Shown: positions 23,635 to 36,916, numbered from the stretch's first letter. The stretch: DNA of 64,000 nt from Siderastrea siderea (GCA_964030785.1 OZ034966.1:273501-337500), one strand, 5' to 3'. The notes: generated by a model not told the origin, from the sequence alone. Translations and numbers: made by a program.

Positions 23635-24615
23635 CCAATCGATGAAATCGATAATCGATGACAATCGATTTCACTCAATATCAATCGATATCAATTAATC
23701 GATTGATATTGATAATCGATGACCAATCGATGAAGCAGATCTTTGTGACCTTTTTATTGATTGCCATCGATTTCCAATAGCAATCGATAGCTTAAATGAT
23801 ATCTATTGGTGGCCAATTTTTTCCTGTTTCACGGTCTACAAGCCGATGGAAAAGGCACTACATATCTCACCTTTCCACGTACAGATTGTCAACAGATTTT
23901 ATTTCATTCCGCGGAACGTTAACAGGAGAATAAGACCTATTTTTCTCCCTCTTGTGTCGCATTATAGATCTTTAGCAAACACGACAGAGACAGCTGACGC
24001 GAACGTCTCAAAATTAAAGCTCTAATTAACAAAGCAATGACTCTGCACGTGCATTATACCTGTTGGGACATTTCTTTGTCATTCCCTGCACAACCATAAC
24101 GTGAAATGACCAAATTAAAATTTTTGTGTAGTACGTGAACACACGGCGGTAAATTTCCTCCTCCCCCCCCCCCTGGACTGTAACCCCGTTTTGAATTCAC
24201 CTTCAGGATACATTGTCCAGCCACATTAGACAAATTGAACGAGCTGAAGCTATAATGAACTGAGAGTTTAAAGATTGGGAACTCGAGTGGGAGCAGTAAA
24301 AAGCTCGCCACTATTCACTTTAAAACGGCAATGGTGATAGCCTTGAACGATGCCGCTTATGGACAGTTCAACGTCTTGTGACTCAGACTTCCTCTGCTTG
24401 TCCGCCATGACAAGTGGTATCAAATTTTTGAGTGCACGTACTACGCGGTACTTATTCTTCGCGTTAACTAACTGGGAGCTACTTGTTTTGCCAATCGATG
24501 ACAATCGATCAACGAGTTTCATGTGTCTATCGATTGGCCGATACCAATCGATATCAATTAACTTATTTTATCAATTGATCGATTGCCCTACAGATCATCG
24601 ATTTTCATCGATTGG
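23635..24615. mobile_element. Element with inverted ATCGAT-array ends
   Basis: Left end CCAATCGATGAAATCGAT and right end ATCGATTTTCATCGATTGG are inverted copies. Behind each end lies an array of ATCGAT palindromes and variants (23635-23795 on the left, about 24490-24615 on the right). The middle holds an ATG at 24408 on the minus strand reading MADKQRKSESQDVELSISGI. That start resembles the minus-strand start in the 46241-49722 element (MAGKQRKKSNSE). No target duplication was found. Probably a non-autonomous DNA transposon. Confidence 0.6.
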
Positions 24616-26405
24616 AGACGCCGGGATGAAAGGCTATGCAGAAACCTCAAGGCCTTGAAAAGAGGCTAAAGAAAATTCGAAAATGGGCATTTGGTTCAAA
24701 TGAATACTTAGACATATTGGTTTTTGTTGAACGCAAAACCTGTAACAAACAGCCAAGTGGACTCGGCACCCCCGCCCCACCTCTGCAGTGAATGAGCTAG
24801 ACATACGTAGCCTTTTGTAATAACAACAATTCCATGTTTCCCCTGCTTATGCTGGGGTGTCTGCCAACAAGGAATGTTAAGACGAAAACCGGATTTGAAA
24901 AGATTTTAAAGCACTGTCTCAACTTACTCTTCAGTATAAATATCTGTTCCGTTTCTGGTAACGCCAATAACCTCTTGCACTTGCCATCGGTTTGTAAGAG
25001 AAATATTTATCCCATTTGATGACTAAATGTTTATTGGGACAATTCGCTGGTAATGTTGAGTGTTTTTCTAGGTCCTACATTTACACGTGCAAGCATTTTG
25101 CATTCCTTAAAATGGCTTTTTAACCTTTTATCTCTAGCCGTTCCACTGCTTTCGTAAAATTTATTGAGTTATGTTTTCTTACAGCCACCAACTCCCTGTT
25201 GGTGGCGCTATCAGAGTATATTTATCTGTTCTGTAAAAGGGTGCTACTTCGTACCGGAGAATCAACATGAAATTAAAGACAGTTTATCACATGCTAAAAT
25301 AAAGGGAAGTCCCTTTAATTTGACGTGTTTATCAAGAATCAAACCATGCGTTCAATCTCTATATTCTGTCTGGCCTGAAACTGATTTATCTTCAGTGGCT
25401 ATAAACGAAACGAAATTTAAGATATTTTTCCCCGAAAGATAAAGTTATACAAATGTACTAGATTACCTCCCGTTTTTAGGGACACATTCTGCATGGACCA
25501 CGACAGTCCGTAAGTGTGGGAGTCAGTATTTTTAGCTATTCTCAGTTCTGTCTCTGCCGCCAGACTTGACTCCTGTCCGTAATTCAGTAACAAAGTAGGA
25601 GTTACTGTAAACGTAGCTACTAGGTGTCCGTAATAGCCACGCCGGTGTTCGCAGTATGGGACCCTCAATTGACTGCACTCGTATATACACGTTAGTTTCG
25701 TTAGGAAGTTAAAAACGGCATTCTCATCATTTGTCAGTTTCACTCACTGTTGTACCTTTTGCTACACACTTCGATTTTTCCAGCATGCTGTGAATTCCTT
25801 GCTCTTTTTCCTTTGATTAGATCCATCACGAAACTTATAAAAGGCTTAAGTGTCGACTTTTATTCTCAGGTTGTGTGATTTCTTTTGATACACGTATCTA
25901 TTTTATCGTAATATGTATTTGTTTAGACAGTTAGAAATACAGATTTATGTGTGACGTATCAGAATCTGACACTAAGTTTTTACTCGTTTGCTTATTTACG
26001 TGTTTGTTACTCCCCATGTTTTATACTCACCTCGCCAGTCAAGTTAGTCTTGTGAAAATGCTTTGATTTTCGACTGCGTTTTACTTGACGTTCCCAGACG
26101 AGAGCGCAAGAAAGTTAAACAATTTGTCAGATAAGCTGTGGAAAACGGTATTTACCGTACGTATTAACAGTAACTCAATATCGCTTCAATATCGCACACA
26201 TGGCAGTCTAAACTGAGGCATAAAGATTCTATTGGTTATCTAATTGCAACAAATTCCGTAAAATCCAGCTTATACAGTTATAAGTTGTTGGCTTATACCT
26301 GACATTGTAAAAGACTTTGAGTGTCTTATTTTTGCTCAGCTAATACTAAGGTGGGCTCACATCCGGGACAGTTCAACTTGGTGGTTACTTGACGTTTTCC
26401 TTTGA
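24616..26405. other. Intergenic stretch, no supported gene
   Basis: Nothing identified on either strand. A minus-strand open frame at 25417-25743 has protein-like composition and a possible donor, but no recognisable domain and no exon to join it to. Confidence 0.4.
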
Positions 26406-26412
26406 ACAAAAA

Positions 26413-26876
26413 CAAGAGAGGATAAAGGGGTAAGAGAGCTACTCCCCCATATAGGCCCTATCGCCATCCTAATCCCTTTCAAGTTATTTTTAGTAACAAA
26501 TGGTGGGAAATTTAAATTTCAAATAACTTATTGAGTTAAAGCAATTAGCCTGAATTTTTGCAGCAACATAGAACTCGTCATTTTGTAAAATTTCATGATT
26601 TTAATTTTTCCAGTTTTGACATTTTTCACCGGTAAAATGACGTCACAAAGTTGGCGCCAAATTTTGCTTTTAGTATTATGGGATGTCTTGTCGGTTTCTG
26701 AATGACGTTGTTACACAGATCTCAAAACTAAAAAAATTAATGAAATATGTTCATCCACTAAAAAGATATAACATTTTGAAATTTGAATTTTGTTACTAAA
26801 AATTACTTTAGAGCGATTAGGATGGGAATAGGGCCTATATGGGAGATTAACTCTCTTACCCCTTCATCCTCTCTTG
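26413..26876. mobile_element. 464-bp inverted-repeat element with 7-bp target duplication
   Basis: Starts CAAGAGAGGATAAAGGGG and ends CCCCTTCATCCTCTCTTG. Arms of about 110 bp share TAAGAGAG, CCCATATAGGCCCTAT, CATCCTAATC and TTTTTAGTAACAAA blocks. ACAAAAA flanks both sides (26406-26412 and 26877-26883). No coding content. The 7-bp duplication and CA-start end match those of the 44127-44936 element; P-superfamily elements make 7-8 bp duplications, but this is only a hint. Confidence 0.75.
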
Positions 26877-27252
26877 ACAAAAATAACTCTCGTCTTTCAG
26901 CTTTCACACAGAATCTGCCTCGTTAGCAGCTGTTTGCATAAACAAGATCATGCACGGTAGCTTAAGGAGGATTTCGTCATTAGACTTAGGAGTTATAAAC
27001 GGGAATCTTACCAACGAGAAAGATGTTACAGCAACTTCTCTGATAAACGTTGCACTGATGACTCACTTAACAACAGGATCCAGTCTACAACATTTGCCTT
27101 CCCATCCCCTGTGGGCATGGGAAGACAAATCACAATGACAACGTCTGCTATGTTCAGTTTAGCCGGGAATTTAGTCAAAGAAAGAGACAAATTCCTTGTT
27201 TCTATGATGAAAGTCGCATATTACTGTCGACGGACTATCATCTGTTATAGTA

Positions 27253-27380
27253 CAACGCTAATTTTGGCGTGCTCCCATTGGTGGAAATCGATTACGTGAC
27301 GCTGTAGTGTCTAACCTCAGCGGGCGCCTATCAGCGAATAGTGCCCGTTCTCGGCAATTTCCGCTCCAAATTTAGCGTTG
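27253..27380. mobile_element. Mariner-like MITE with TA target duplication
   Basis: Begins CAACGCTAATTTTGG and ends CCAAATTTAGCGTTG, flanked by TA (27251-27252 and 27381-27382). It is 128 bp with no coding capacity. Confidence 0.6.
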
Positions 27381-27412
27381 TACAATAAAAACAATAGAGT
27401 CCTTCTGTCTCA

Positions 27413-27543
27413 GGCCCTATATGTGATAGGTTCCCTCGGAAATTTGATGTTCAAACTTCATATAAGCCCTCGACCTACGTCCTCGGGCTAATATTTGTTG
27501 TGAACATCAAATTTCCTCTGGCAACCTATCACACGATAGTGCC
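27413..27543. repeat. 131-bp near-perfect foldback
   Basis: Two arms of about 60 bp are inverted copies: TGATAGGTTCCCTCGGAAAT and TTGATGTTC on the left pair with GAACATCAA and ATTTCCTCTGGCAACCTATC on the right. The outer ends are GGCCCTAT and ATAGTGCC. The loop is only about 10 bp around CGACCTACGTCC. RNA from either strand would fold into a long hairpin. Confidence 0.7.
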
Positions 27544-28505
27544 TTCGACAGAAGAACCCTATTTTTTAATTAGCATAACAAAACGACCAGCTATTATAGC
27601 AATCTCAGCCGCACTAACTTCGCTGGGGCACTATTTCAACAGACCTCCACAGGACAAAGCAAAACTAGAAATTTTCAAAATCACTTCAATCAGTATTTTA
27701 TGTACCTTGAAAAGACAAATCGCTAGGTTATTGCTAAAAATTCAACTTCTGCGTACTCTGATTTTATGCATCCAGACTTTTGAGTAGTATTCGACCACGG
27801 AAAAAGGAAAAGAGAAACTAGAAGTAGATCACAGATAGGAAAATTTGACAATATTACATGCTCTAAAGTTGGCTGAAGGTCATCTGGTATTGCTAAGTAG
27901 ATAGTTACAAGTGCACTGTCGGTGGAGCGCATTTCAATGTTTTATTACGAGTTTGTTTCATCAGGAGTGCTGTAGTCGATCGTTTCTCTCCTATAAATTC
28001 AGTCGATAGTGACGCCGCACAACGCATGCGGCTCGACAAACTAGAAACCGGCAGGACATACACCTGTTGTCCCGATGCGGCAAGGAAAGCTTAGAAAGGT
28101 TCAGGATTCCCTCACAACAACACAAACCAATGAAAACAATGACTTTGCAAGGAAAATGAACATATTATAACTTAATCAAGATCTGTATGATAACTATACC
28201 GAAAAAACTATAAAGTACATTTTCAAGAATGGGATATTCTTTGGTGAGAGTTTTCTTAATGATTTTTATTTTACTACATTTCGTAGCTTTTTTTCCATCA
28301 ATACAATACCCTTTAACACCCTTTGTCACGTGATGTAAGGCGTTGTCATCATGAACCAGAACGAATTGTATTTCAGTACACTGGCCTTATTAACCCTAAT
28401 TGCTCTGACGTTCCGACCCATCATTACCTCTTTTAACTGACATCACATTAGATGTTTAGAATCAAAACACAGTGATCGTCAAGAAACTGCAATTCCTTCT
28501 AAGCC
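27544..28505 (+). other. 5' flank of the LIM-homeobox gene
   Basis: No gene seen. This interval should hold the promoter and 5' UTR of the gene starting at 28506. I could not pick out a convincing TATA box or initiator. Confidence 0.4.
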
Positions 28506-31500
28506 ATGGCCGAGAGAAAAGAAAGTAGGTATTTTTTTTGCGAGGTTCTTATTTACTTAATCGCGCTGACAGTTCCTTCAAACGACTGAAAGCGAAGCAG
28601 CGTTTTGGCTATTCTCGCAGTTATTATCACATATTTATAGCGTCTCCTTTTTTGCCATGTAGCCAAGGGTTCAATTTCTCGTAGCTGGTGACCGTTCATT
28701 TGCTGTTTGTTTGTTTTTTTAAGAGGTTACTAAATATTTACTAGCCACGCAGGGTGTTTCTATAACCGATCCAGAAAGTACACAACTAGCCTATCAAAAT
28801 GGCCACTTTTTTAGCTGAAAAGACTAGAAAAGACTAGATCTATGCCGGAATATTCGACAAAAACTTGGTAAACTACTGTTTTTTATATTCATGATTATCG
28901 ATGTTTGGAATGAAAATTTATCTTTTGATGTTTTTTTGTAACTTAATTTAACCGATTGCAGTCCGGCCATTTGCGTCACTCCTATTAAAGAATTTACTGT
29001 AATAAATCACGAAATTATGAGCGTACTGTTCTTTTTTAGCAATATTTCTCCACTTAGCCATCTATTGTTTACAAAGGAATCTAGAATACTTTTCTGAAAA
29101 CGTACGCGAAAAGCACAACCATGTCTCGGTTAAATAGCCAATTAAATAAAATTGAAAATCACGAGTGGTTAAATTCTCATTCAGCTTTCCACGGGATCAG
29201 TCGATTCTAAAGGTACATTGTAGCTAGCAACATCAAGGTGGAAGATTCTCTTCTTAATTATCACAAAGATGTGTTTCTTTCATACTCTGGTTTTCAATCT
29301 GAAAATACGTTATGTCTTACTTTATTGGACCTTACACGCACCCGAACAACGACGAAAAAATTTTTATTTCCTCGGTAGTCGAACCTAAAGGAGAGCCTCT
29401 ACCTCTCGTCAGGATTAATGATCCCAAAATAAGCATCTTCAAAGGAAAGCTCTAATATTGTTTATGTTTTTCTAACTTGTGTTATTAGAAAATAACAAAT
29501 TGAAGTGCTATTTATTTTACGTTAGCTGTACCGTTATGGAAAGCTTATACAGGTGTAAAAAATACGATAAAATAAAATAAATGTTTCGGCGGACGGATTT
29601 TTAATCTGGCGAGGTAACAGAAGGGTAACGTTTAAAATTGAAGAAAACCCTCCTGCCGTAACTAAAAAACTTAGTCCATCTGCGGCTAAATCAGATCTTT
29701 TCTCTGTTTTCTCGGCTTACAGGTGAGGATAATCGTACGTATTCCAAGTGTGGAGGTTGCAATGAAGATATCCGTGATAAATATCTCCTTCAGGCATTGG
29801 ATAAACTGTGGCATGTCTACTGTTTGCGGTGCAGTGATTGCAGAGAGACTCTTGATGAAGGAAAATGTTTCTTTCGCGAGGGAAATATTCTCTGTGAGAT
29901 TGATTTTTTTCGGTGAGCTATAATTGTCGCACGACTTTCTTTACCAGTTTTTTTTAACCATTTTCAGGATAAATGGACGGAGTTTGTGCCCTATATTAAA
30001 TAGCAAGAAAAAGTGGGGGAAGGCCCGCTCGAAAATAATTTGATAAATTGTGATGCAGTGTTTCGCCCACAAAACTGATATAGCATGACTACGTGAACAA
30101 CAACCTTAAGAAACGAACAATTTCATTTCAAGGTGGAAATCTTCCAAATAAAGTAAACAAAGAAGGCATACTAAATAGAAGTTAAAAACGTTTGTATACA
30201 TCTCATTTGAAATTTCATTTCAAAAAAAAAATGAAAAGAAAACAAATCTTAACTGTTTTGAGGATCCACAGCCTTTGTTTTAGAGTTGATCCATGATTGA
30301 AACTAAAACATTAACTTTGCTTTCAGAAAGACAGGTTGTAACTCCGTATTTTCGTCCTCGATCTGTACCTTGATTGAAATTTTTTTGTTTCTGCCGAGTA
30401 ATACATTACTTTGATTAGTAGTTTTACATTCCTTGGGATTATATTTCTGACAATAAAACAGATTGTAATTCTCTCCCACACACGAACTAAATCTTCTCCT
30501 GAACTTTAATTACAGTCAAATTCAATTTGTCTTTTTGCTCTAGTTGCGTTCATGGCCATTGATGCACACTTGCACTTACTTTTCTATCTTACTCGGGATT
30601 TTGGGATGGAAACACGGTCATTACAATCAGTGGACAGCTTAATAACCATTAAAAAACGTGGTTTCTTTTTAGAAAAAAAGAAAGAAAAGAAAAACAAGAG
30701 CGTTTTGTTTTCGGTCGTTTTAGTAGCAAAACAACTTAAAGGGAATGAAGCAAGTTTCTTCTTTTATCACGCTGAAGATTGCGTTTGAACAGAATGAGAC
30801 GATGTAATTTTTTTTAAAGTACGGATTGAAACAAAAAGTATTAGGACTCAAAATAATTTTAGTACCTTCTATCTACGTCAGAAAATACCATCACCTGGTT
30901 GGGGCAGGTGTTTCCCTTATTGCTGGCTCGTTATAGGATGCAGCAATGTAATTCAGTCAACGATTTTCACTGAAGGTCGATATTTCACGGCACTTAATTT
31001 TCGTTATCTTGGATGACTTGTCACCATTTTTTCTGTTTTTCGCCGAGCAAAGTCTTAAAAGTAACGAATATGTTTAAGCCCCTATTTCCAACGAAAAGCA
31101 AACATTTTGTTGGCATTTTTTGAGGTCTAGCGACGACATTTTTCAACTAGTCAATCTTTTCTTCGATAATTTCTGTGTGTGTGCTTGATGTGGATTTTCT
31201 TCTTATTATTTTTTTTGGATTCAGTTGGAATTTAACCAAGAACAAAATTTAATGTTCTAAAACTGCACCGGAGGCAACAGAAACTTCTGCGATCGGTGTC
31301 CTACTGAGGACACCTGGAAGTTTCGTTAGCAAAAATCAATCTTGTCCAGTTATTGGTCAAACATCGATCGGGATAAGTTGCATACGGTCTTGTGCCTGAA
31401 AGTAAATACGTAATTTGTTTGTTTTACAGGCGTTACGGTAGGCCGTGTTCAATTTGCCAGGAAGGTATCTCTCCGAAACAGAGTGTACGAAAAGTTTTGG

Positions 31501-34500
31501 ACAAAGTATACCATATCAGTTGCTTTTCGTGCGTGGTATGCAAGATGCAGTTATCAACTGGCGATCTGTTTTATCTACTGGACAATGGAAGGGTCATCTG
31601 CAAACGGGACCTTGAGGAAAGCAAATATTCAGGTAAGACTGGAGTAAATACGACATTTATTTTCTTTATGCCTGACGATGAACACAGTAATAATAGGACA
31701 GCTGAAAAGTGGTACCCGACACAAATTTGACACCCGAAGGCTTGACAAGCGTTTAGAAAATCTTTTGTTTGACAATTTAGTTTTAAACGTAACGTTAACG
31801 CGAAGGATAATGCTTGTAAAGTACAATAATCATGTCGCCATTTCATGTTTCGTTAAAAAAAATTTTTCGGAAAAAATCAAAAATACTTTACAGACATTAT
31901 TCACACTAAATACTAGCCCATACGATCGTCATTTCACAAAACGTTTTTCGTTCAAAAACTACTTAAAAGTTAATGAAAAACATGCAATATGAAAGACTAA
32001 CGCGGAAATTAGTCACACTCCATACTTACTCATTGTTTTACATCCTTTATTTTTTCCAGTTTTTTTTCCAGCACTGATTATACAATATAACCCGTAAAAC
32101 CAGGAATTACTACATGAATTATCTTTTTTTGTACGAATACGGTTTATTGTTAATTCAAAACCCGGAAAGCTCAGAATCCGTTCTTTTACTAGTGACAATC
32201 ATTCGTTTACTAGTAAAAATCTCGCCAAGTGTCCATTCTTCTATAGAGTGTTGGGGACGCCGTTATAGCTTTTTCATTGTTGTTGTTCTTCGCTAACTCG
32301 CGGAAATTAGACATAACAATAAAACAATTTTGTCATTTAATGGAATATCTGGTGATAACTATAAATGTGACGACACACGCGGCAATTCTAAGGATCTCAT
32401 TAGTTTTTAAAACCGCTCACTCGGCAAAAGAAAAAGTGAAAATTTCATTACAAAGAAAAGGGACGGAATACCAATTAGGGGGCACCTGTGAAATTAAGAG
32501 GCGTTGCTTATTTACATAAAATCATTGCATCTGTGTCACGCTTCGAATTTTTCACTTTCTAAATCAAAATACAATATATGGGACAGGGAAGTTATATATA
32601 AAACACCTGGATCAAAATAAATAAATTTAAAAAAGTAAGTAGAAGAAGGTTAAATTGTATTCAGGCAGTTCTGGAGATTTTCTTCTTTTCCTCTTTCTTA
32701 AGACCACACTTTACCACTATTTGAAATGGAAGGAGTCAGTGTGCAAACTTACAATGTTAGTGTCTCAACAATTACTGTCCAAGATTGCAGCCATTCACAT
32801 TTTAGTTAGAGATCCGCCAAGCCTTTTCAAATTTAATGATACCGAGAGAGTGATAATGGTTTCCGATGGACACACAGAGATCTATTCAGTCTGTAAACAT
32901 AGACACAGTTTATTTCACGTGATCAGTCGGTACATGCAAAGTCTGCAGAAATGCACTAGCTAGTTTGCAGGTACACTACATAACAAAGATAAAAAGCAAA
33001 ATGATTACAAAAGTGTTCTGGTAAAAAAATAAGGAAATGATGTCCAAATTATGTAGGCCACACCGCAGTCGATGCATACGTTAATGATAGCTGGCGGTCT
33101 TACGAAGTGTTATAGATCAGAATCAGTGTCAAATCATGGAAAACGAGCCTCATTTAAAACTGACGACTAAAATTTTTTGACAAGCGACAATTTTTGAACA
33201 TATTAAATTTACCGATCACTCACTGAGGTGAAGAACATACTAAGCGCGCTCTGAGTGTTGGAAAACCTTTCAAAAGAAATTTTTAAAAGCAGCAAATCAT
33301 TCAAAGCTGGATTATTTCGTAAACGAAATAGTAAACGTTCTTTCCTTGTGGCTTCCATGACGTATAGAAACACTCGTAAAAGTGATCGAGAACTCGAAAC
33401 AGCAAATCTTCGCCTTCTGCTTGTCCGTACGATGGTACCCGCGCGCTTTTCCGGCAACATCCACGGAAAATTTGGCAAATTGTTTTCTAAACTCACAAGA
33501 GGTAAACGGTAAATTGAAGTTGTCTCTATATTTTCAGGTGACTCCAACCCTTCATCGCCGATTGAATCTCCCAAATCACCTATCGACTGCAAGGGCAAGC
33601 GAGTCCGCACTTTCATCACAGCCCAGCAGCTAGAAGTGTTGAAATCAGTATATCAATCCACTCCGCGCCCCGACTTTAACGAACGCCACCGGATTTCCAA
33701 GATCACTGGGCTTGACATGCGCGTGGTGCAAGTTTGGTTCCAAAATCACCGGGCCAAGGAGCGAAGGCAGAATGACAAAGGAAAGAATCATTGGATGAAG
33801 ATGTTAGCAAAGGCATCCAGACGGCGATCTCGCTCTCTGGATTTGACGCCCACGGCTGCTCCAGGCTCTCCTTTTCATGATGGACATATTTCTGATCTTT
33901 TGTATTCTGAAGATGACGGAACAAGCCATTCAGGTACAGAAGCTGATTATTTTAACCCTAAGAAAGGCTGGATATAAGTGATTCGAGCCCCGATAATCTG
34001 TACATTGTCTCTATCCATCAGTTGTGATAGCACTCAGATCAGAACAGATTTATTGAGAAAACTGATCAGTTTTAAACAACGCTAAGGTAGAGAGGCTTCA
34101 GTAAGCCACTCACGATTGAATTTGGTTTTCACTCAGGTTGACAAAAACAAATCAACACATATCATGCCCAAATTAATCTTGGCAGTTGTACAACACTGGA
34201 GAAAACAACTGTATTATTTTGTTTTACAGCAAACTCCATTAGAAATGTTGCTCAGCAAATGGACGTCTTCAATCAGCCAGCTGTGCCCGGTCCCAGGCCG
34301 GCGCCTCTCACTCTACGCAAACTGGTTAATCCACCATTGTCTCCAGCAGCGCCTGACGTCACTTCGAGTCCAAGGTTCATATTTCCTTCTCAGAGTTCTT
34401 CCAGTTTTCCCCCGGTGCAGGAGCTTTTGGAGCTTTGTGAGGAGGAGCTACGAACCCTGACCAATCGGGAACCAGTCTGTACTCAGCCAAGCCCCACACA

Positions 34501-34684
34501 CAGCTACTACGCAGACTCCGAGAGTGAGCGCTCTAACATCAACACTCCCGCTGATGAGCGTTTTTTCGTGTTCCCGGATGTTCCAGTGACACCAGATCAG
34601 CGACTGCACACTTCTCAATCCGGGGCTTTCTCTTTTGATCCCGAGGTGATTAATGGGAGCACCCAAGGCGTTAGTTTTTACTGA
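28506..34684 (+). CDS. LIM-homeobox transcription factor, Lhx3/4-Lhx1/5 type
   Basis: Five exons join in frame to 1,263 nt (420 aa): 28506-28524, 29723-29912, 31430-31632, 33538-33933, 34230-34684. The start is a six-codon exon (MAERKE) whose phase fits exon 2 exactly. Exon 2 is LIM domain 1 (CGGC, WHVYC, CSDC, CEIDFFRRYG across the join). Exon 3 is LIM domain 2 (CSIC, VYHISCFSC, QLSTGDLFY). Exon 4 has a 60-residue homeodomain without gaps (KRVRTFITAQQLEVLKS to GLDMRVVQVWFQN), then a basic patch and Ser-rich tail. Exon 5 is Pro/Ser-rich, the likely activation region. GLDMRVVQVWFQN and LIM2 are closest to Lhx3/4, while DFFRR and GISP are more Lhx1/5-like, so the subfamily is left open. Such factors bind TAAT sites with LDB cofactors and specify neurons and endoderm. 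Odd feature: residue 52 of the homeodomain is His, not Arg. A polyadenylation signal AATAAA lies at 35155-35160. Confidence 0.92.
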
Positions 34685-36916
34685 ACGGTTGTTTGTGAGC
34701 TTGTAGTTGCATGTTCAGAGGCAGCTGATTCTTTAAGGAGGAAGCTCAGGGCTCGAAATAGTAAGCGTACAAGTGGAATTGGAGGTAGGGATGGAAATTT
34801 GCAACTAGATGTTGATCACTGTCATCACTGGCCGTTTGCCTACCTTGTTCTTTTATCTGATATCCCACTGTATGGTTTCGCAGTAGTCGTTTCACGTCAA
34901 ACTTCATTTGGCCAGTCAAAAATACAAGGAAAACCTTTTTTCCAATTTCGAAAACAAACTTGAGAAAAAAATATTTTTTTCCAAATTCGAGCCTTGAAGT
35001 TGTACAGAATTTTGGCAATCAATTACGCCAGGTTAAAAGAGAGCATCTAAAATTAGTGTTCAAGCCGGTGCCCATTATAAAACGTTCCGTCGAAGTGCCT
35101 TGCCAGCAGCAAGGGGTTTGGCGGGGGGGGGGGGGGGGGAGGTACAGTCTGCTAAATAAAAGACAGCTGTAAATTAAACGAAGGAATAATCAACTCAGGA
35201 TTGAATTCTTGAACGTAACGCTGTTTTATTTAGGAATAATATAAGAAATGTATTAAGCAGCAAGTACAGTTTATATTGGAAACCTTGAATTGTTTAGTTG
35301 CTATACTGGCTGTTGTGATAATCAGGGCACGGATCCTGGTAAGTTTTCTTTCCACCACAAAAAACAAGCCAAGTCACTAGCATTTTCAGTAGCACAACAG
35401 CTTATCGTTTCATAACTAACAACTTATCTTTTCAAAGTAGACTGCTTCGAAGATTATTTAGCTAAGAATACAGAAAAAATAGCCTGTTTGTTGCGCGTTT
35501 TGCACGTCTGAAACAAATCAAATTTACTACTAACAACAGTGTTAAATCAGAGAACTGCTTGCTAAATGTCACGACATTCACCAACAGTCCTCAGTTTTTT
35601 TAACTCATAATTTTTTACCTTGCAAGCCTTTGCTGGTAGATTTTGCTTTGGCAAGACATTTTGCAAGTTTACGAACGCGGAACGTTCCTTCAGAGTCGGT
35701 TATTATAAAGGAGGACAATTTGGACCATTCACCACGACCTTGCTTAAATCTTTAGTAGCTTTCTGAAAGGTTTGACACACGACATGGTATCTGTATGATG
35801 CGTATCGCGAACATTCGACTGTTTACTGCTGGTCTCATTTCATCAGGCGATGGGGCCGGTATCACCGTGGTTTAAAAGTTTTTTGTGCTACTCTTTTTTA
35901 AATGGACTAATCTAAAACTTTTAGAACTTCACGCGAATATGGCCATATTCACAAGCACATGCTAATCTGCGAGTTATATATTAGTATTAAATAATAGTTA
36001 AATCTTGATCAATCGGTAAACAATGTTGAATCCTAGCTTAGTGTCAATCTGCCTTTGATCAACAGGGCCCTGTGTGTTAGATTAGTTCCACATTTCTAGT
36101 AGCAGTTCCCTCTTCTGCTTTAGTTCATGACTTTTCAGGTTTTCCCTTTAACAGAACGAATTGGATGAATATCACAATCCAACGAAATAACAAACATGTT
36201 AACAAACAACGGTCTGTAATTTAACACACAATTTTCTATGTTCAACGCTCGTGTACAATGCTTTACACTAATCTGTATGATGTAGGTAAATTACTACCTA
36301 AATTGAATTTTTTACACATTAAATATTTTACTCTAACACAGTCATTTACTCTGTAGAGTGTGACTATGTACATAAATTTTGTGGGTACGTACCTAAGTAC
36401 GATTTAAATAAAAAATTTTTCCTTTGTTTTCTGTGAATGAACGAGTTTGTTAGTTCTAAATAGCTTCGATGTAAAAATGAACCTGCGATCAGGCCGAATT
36501 TTAGCATCGCTCTCATATTCTCTTACGTTGGTCGCCCTTCCCGCCTGAATGTTTCACCAAGCGAAACGAAAATAGAGCCTGATCACAGGTTATATACAAA
36601 TCAACCTCTTATTAAATTAAGCCCTTACTAAATTCAACGACTGGAACAGCCAGAGTTAGGGAATCCAACTAAGTTTAAATACTCTACGAGTATTGGACGA
36701 GTAAAGAACACTTCCCGTCCTGAATTACTTTTTTACGTTTGTATCATTTATAACTTACTCAAAATTGTATGAGTGTATAACTGGTTATTAGGAGGTCCTA
36801 AATCGTACTCTTTTAGTAAATACTATCTACCTGTGCGTTGTGGAGCATCTCCTTTACATAATTTCACCTTGTCATCTTAGGATGTTCTTAGCTTGTTGAC
36901 TCCGCAAGCTCGATAT
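34685..36916. other. Convergent intergenic region between the LIM-homeobox and WD40 genes
   Basis: Contains the presumed 3' UTRs of both genes. AATAAA at 35155-35160 can serve the plus-strand gene. A G homopolymer interrupted by one C occupies 35119-35141. No other gene is apparent. Confidence 0.5.

Noticed and set aside
25417..25743. 108-codon minus-strand frame with a possible splice donor
   Set aside because: Composition is protein-like but I recognise no domain and find no exon that joins it in frame.
30552..30788. 78-codon plus-strand frame in a LIM-homeobox intron
   Set aside because: Lys-rich low complexity, and the flanking LIM exons already join in phase without it.
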